Shown one piece after another: positions 61,495 through 64,000 of a DNA stretch of 64,000 nucleotides (the stretch's first letter is position 1; each line of letters opens with the position of its first letter). Below the pieces are notes generated by a model that saw only the letters and a program-made list of their open reading frames with translations, had not been told where the DNA came from and made no database searches. Source of the DNA: Halostagnicola sp. A-GB9-2 (GTDB lineage Archaea; Halobacteriota; Halobacteria; Halobacteriales; Natrialbaceae). The stretch lies in NCBI RefSeq assembly GCF_030068615.1, contig NZ_JASJOC010000001.1, positions 937,045 to 1,001,044 on the forward strand. Reading direction: 5' to 3'. The position numbers and the translations under genes were made by a program.

Positions 61495-62748
61495 ATGGGA
61501 GACAAAACCATAGACATCGACCGCCGCGGAGTACTCCGTGGTGTTGGTGGCGGAGCTGTCGTACTGGTTGGACTAGGAAGCGTTGGCGGGGCGAGTGCAC
61601 AGGAGGCGATTACGGTGACCGCCGTCTGGACCGACGACGAGGAAGAAGACTTTCTCACCGTTGTCGACTACGTCGAGGAGGAAACCGGACTCGACATCAC
61701 GTACGAGCCGCGAGACACCGAGACCATCCTGACGGAGACGTTGATAGACTACGAGACGGGGATCGCGCCGGCGGACATCGTCGTGTTGCCGACCGAAGGA
61801 CGGGTTCGAAGAGACGGAGAAGCGGGCCACCTCGAGCCACTGGGCGACCTGTGGGACGAAGAAGATTTCACCACCGACCACGCGACAGTGGCGGTCGACG
61901 ACGAAGTCTACGCCGCTCCGTTCGGCGGAGATATCAAACCCGGATTCTGGTATCGACCGTCGTTCTTCGACGAACACGGCCTCGAGGAGCCGGACGATTA
62001 CGACGCGTTCCTCGGTCTACTCGACGAAATAGACGGCATCGAGGGCGTTGAAGCGCCGCTTGCCTCGGGCAACGGCGACGGCTGGCCCTTGAGCGACGTG
62101 GCGGAAGCGTTCATCCTCCGACAGGACGACGGGGCTCAGCTTCAACAGGACCTCATCGAGGGCGATGCCGAGTTCACTGACGACCGCGTCGTCACCGCCT
62201 TCGAGGAACTACAGGACCTCCTTCAACAGGGATACTTCAGCGAGGTACGGGACTTCGGCGTCCAGTACGAGTTCTTCTGGGAGAACGAGACGCCGCTTTA
62301 CTTCATGGGATCGTGGACGCCGGCGTTCGGCGCGATCGAGGACCCCGAGGACCTGGATTACTTCATGCTCCCCGGCTCTGAGGCGATGGTGACGAGCATC
62401 AACTGGTTTACCGTTCCCACGTACGCGTCGAACATCGATGCGGCGAGAGAGGCCGTTGAAGCCACCATCTCGCCCGACGGTCAACAGGTCTGGACCGAAC
62501 GCGGGGGCTTCGTCCCCACGGCCCTCGATGTTCCGGATGACGCCTTCGACCTCGAGGTTATGCAGGAACTTTCGGAGGAAACGGACGAGGTCGAACTCGT
62601 GCCCGACTTGGATGACGCGTTAGGCGACCCGTTCCAGGCGGAGTTCTGGTCGCAACTGCTCGGACTCTGGGCGGAACCGGACCAGGACATCGAGCCGGTC
62701 GTGGAATCACTCAATGGCGTGTTACAGGAGACTGTCGGGGACCAATAG
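61495..62748 (+). CDS. Tat-exported ABC sugar-type substrate-binding protein
   Basis: 417 residues. The Tat signal DRRGVLRGVGGGAVV (about 9-23) ends with A-S-A-Q, without a lipobox. The mature protein has the family 1 solute-binding layout: a first lobe with ITYEPRDTETILTETL, IVVLPTEG, then FGGDIKPGFWYRPSFFDEHG (about 142-161) and LYFMGSWTPAF (about 266-276). Likely binds oligosaccharide or glycerol-type sugars. The nearest transport gene, a permease at 63605-64000, is on the opposite strand. Confidence 0.88.
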   Translation: MGDKTIDIDRRGVLRGVGGGAVVLVGLGSVGGASAQEAITVTAVWTDDEEEDFLTVVDYVEEETGLDITYEPRDTETILTETLIDYETGIAPADIVVLPTEGRVRRDGEAGHLEPLGDLWDEEDFTTDHATVAVDDEVYAAPFGGDIKPGFWYRPSFFDEHGLEEPDDYDAFLGLLDEIDGIEGVEAPLASGNGDGWPLSDVAEAFILRQDDGAQLQQDLIEGDAEFTDDRVVTAFEELQDLLQQGYFSEVRDFGVQYEFFWENETPLYFMGSWTPAFGAIEDPEDLDYFMLPGSEAMVTSINWFTVPTYASNIDAAREAVEATISPDGQQVWTERGGFVPTALDVPDDAFDLEVMQELSEETDEVELVPDLDDALGDPFQAEFWSQLLGLWAEPDQDIEPVVESLNGVLQETVGDQ

Positions 62749-62752
62749 TAAC

Positions 62753-63103
62753 GTGGCTGCAGTTAGCGACGATGATGACGGCGACGGAAGTGGTGGCCTC
62801 GGTAGCGACGACGCTGGAAACGGCGGCGACAGCGACGGCGTGCTTGAGTCAGTCATCGTCGTCGGTCAGGAGATGCAACGAAGTAGTGCCAACGCCGTCG
62901 CCGTTGACGTTCTGTACGTATTCACAACGGCGTTTTTCGCCACGCTCGCGATCCGGGGGTTCTGGCCGGCGCTCATCGCCGCACTCCCCATCGCAGTCCT
63001 GCTGTCGTTCGCCTGGATGTCATCGCGGCTGTTCTTTCTCGCAAACGTGCTCGTGATCGTCGTGACCATTGGCGCGACACGAGCAGGGTATGTGCCGTTG
63101 TAA
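62753..63103 (+). CDS. Small membrane protein with acidic Gly-rich N-terminus
   Basis: 116 residues from GTG 62753, four nt after the binding-protein stop, so probably cotranscribed. An Asp/Gly-rich N-terminus (about 1-30), then three hydrophobic helices (about 46-115) starting near AVAVDVLYVFTTAFFATLAI. No known family. An alternative start at ATG 62873 would remove the acidic region. Confidence 0.55.
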   Translation: MAAVSDDDDGDGSGGLGSDDAGNGGDSDGVLESVIVVGQEMQRSSANAVAVDVLYVFTTAFFATLAIRGFWPALIAALPIAVLLSFAWMSSRLFFLANVLVIVVTIGATRAGYVPL

Positions 63104-63185
63104 TAGTCGATTGTAACACGGTTTTAGTATTCAGCATTCGCCGTGCGATCCACGTTCAGTACAGGACAAGGACTTACCGCTAGCA

Positions 63186-63475
63186 CCCGCGAGCGAACGG
63201 AGTGAGCGAGCGGGCCAAGGAACCCTCGAATCCGCGCCAACGGCGCGAATGAGGGGGTGACGTGGTTCGAAAGACGCGAGCGTCTTTCGTCATCAACGAG
63301 ACGGCAAACCGTCTCGAACGACCGTGCTTTTCATCGAAGCTAAGCGGAATCGAAGATTCCGCGAGGTCGTCGGCGCAGGGCGCCGACTGCAAGCGATTCC
63401 GAAGGAATCGCCCAGTCCAAAAGAGCGCGAGCGCTCTTTTGAAGATTTTGCCGTGGGAGCGACTCCGTCGCACCC
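63186..63475. repeat. Array of nine consecutive stem-loops
   Basis: Hairpins in order: 63186-63214 (loop GAACGGAGTGA), one with GCGCC/GGCGC near 63233-63245 inside a CCCTC/GAGGG pair, 63268-63289 (9 bp), 63297-63316 (8 bp), 63344-63362 (8 bp), 63369-63387 (8 bp), 63393-63411 (8 bp), 63418-63441 (10 bp) and 63459-63471 (5 bp). Stems differ in sequence; loops are CGAG, CAAA, GAA, AGG, GAA and CGAG. No coding frame of quality overlaps. Confidence 0.9.
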
Positions 63476-63604
63476 GCAGAGCAAAAGTTCGGTTCGCATC
63501 CATAGGTACCGAATTGCGAGGGTCAGCTTCAGGCTCATTCTGAGCGCAGATAACGGTATTATCGACAGGTAGCGGTGAATTGCGGTTCGAAGCCAAAAAA
63601 GGGA

Positions 63605-64000
63605 TCAATCCGCGACGGCAGCGACCATTCCGCGCTTGTAGTACCGCTCGAGCAAGAGGAATAGAATCACCGGCACGGCCATCGTCATGATCGATCCGGC
63701 GGCGATGATACCCCACTCGACTTGGACGCGTCCGCGCATCAACGGAAGCGCCTGTGGCGCGAGGTAGAGTTCGGGCGAGCGCATGAACACCAGCGGGAAG
63801 AAAAAGGCGTTCCAGACCCAGGTGAACTGGATGACCGCCACCGAAACGAGCGCGGGCGTCGAGAGCGGGAGAATAATCGTCCTGAAGATCTGGTATCGCG
63901 AGGCCCCGTCGATGCGTGCGGCCTCCTCGAGTTCTTTTGGGATGCCGAGCAGGTAGTTTCGCAAGAACAGCACGACCCACCCGAGCCCCCAACCGATGTG
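63605..64000 (-). CDS. ABC transporter permease, MalG-like (5' end cut off)
   Basis: At least 132 residues; the frame is open to the right edge, so the start lies outside. The EAA loop reads E-E-A-A-R-I-D-G-A-S-R-Y-Q-I-F-R-T-I-I-L-P-L, the contact with the ATPase in sugar permeases, followed by three helices. A GTG at 63973 is internal. Belongs to a carbohydrate uptake system that probably continues to the right; whether the binding protein at 61495 serves it is unclear because that gene is convergent. Confidence 0.9.
   Translation of the reverse strand, partial: HIGWGLGWVVLFLRNYLLGIPKELEEAARIDGASRYQIFRTIILPLSTPALVSVAVIQFTWVWNAFFFPLVFMRSPELYLAPQALPLMRGRVQVEWGIIAAGSIMTMAVPVILFLLLERYYKRGMVAAVAD

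Noticed and set aside
1-64000. Replication origin
   Set aside because: No orc1/cdc6 gene and no set of origin-box repeats was seen; AT-rich tracts alone are not enough.

Overview
The window is chromosomal DNA of a halophilic archaeon. The GC content is high and nearly every protein is rich in Asp and Glu. There are Tat-type lipoprotein signals, a double-histone-fold protein, archaeal RPA genes, ribosomal protein L10e, archaeal CCA-adding enzyme, an archaeal RNase P RNA, a HalOD1 domain and a bacterio-opsin-activator type regulator. Gene content fits the Natrialbales (Natrinema/Haloterrigena/Natrialba type), but the genus cannot be fixed by eye.

Layout. 1-2.0 kb: a truncated multi-spanning membrane protein (ABC-2 permease-like) and TspO. 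2.1-10.2 kb: a metal-handling island with two abutting COG0523 (CobW-like) GTPases, a divergent NikR-like repressor, a CPA1 antiporter, a His-rich beta-propeller lipoprotein and a CopC-CopD fusion with His-rich repeats. 10.4-16.4 kb: intron-containing tRNA-Asn, cca, and an RPA / double histone / histone-deacetylase-family cluster, then tRNA-Arg with a hairpin-rich trailing element. 16.7-30.3 kb: secreted hydrolase, RNase P RNA, AMMECR1, NAD genes (pncB, an isochorismatase-family nicotinamidase candidate, nadE), two tandem secreted metalloproteases, a CDF exporter, and a fluoride riboswitch in front of two crcB genes; tRNA-Thr follows with a second trailing element. 30.5-45 kb: PAS/GAF/HTH regulator, tandem small membrane proteins, MOSC, YqcI/YcgG, CDGSH, MFS, a second RPA with its partner RPAP, tRNA-His, NarK-type porter, M50 protease with CBS domains. 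45-59 kb: L10e, ATP-grasp, Hsp20, type II GAPDH, M29-type aminopeptidase, UspA, amphi-Trp, NAD kinase, DsbA-family protein, haloarchaeal RNA polymerase epsilon, a CARF-like regulator, EamA and CMD proteins. 59-64 kb: less conserved region with an ultra-acidic secreted protein, a sugar-type binding protein, a striking array of stem-loops and a truncated ABC permease.

Functional links. NAD salvage and synthesis (nicotinamidase -> PncB -> NadE -> NadK) is represented by four separate genes. Two single-stranded-DNA-binding modules are present, one linked to chromatin genes. Metal and ion control recurs (COG0523, NikR-like, Cop, CDF, fluoride). The most unusual non-coding material is a family of hairpins with variable stems and a recurring 11-nt loop found beside tRNA-Arg, tRNA-Thr and in the 63.2-63.5 kb array, a 36-nt repeat present twice near 56-58 kb, a probable fluoride riboswitch, and a leader hairpin that would hide the Shine-Dalgarno of an RPA gene. 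No CRISPR array, intact insertion sequence, integrase or replication origin was seen.
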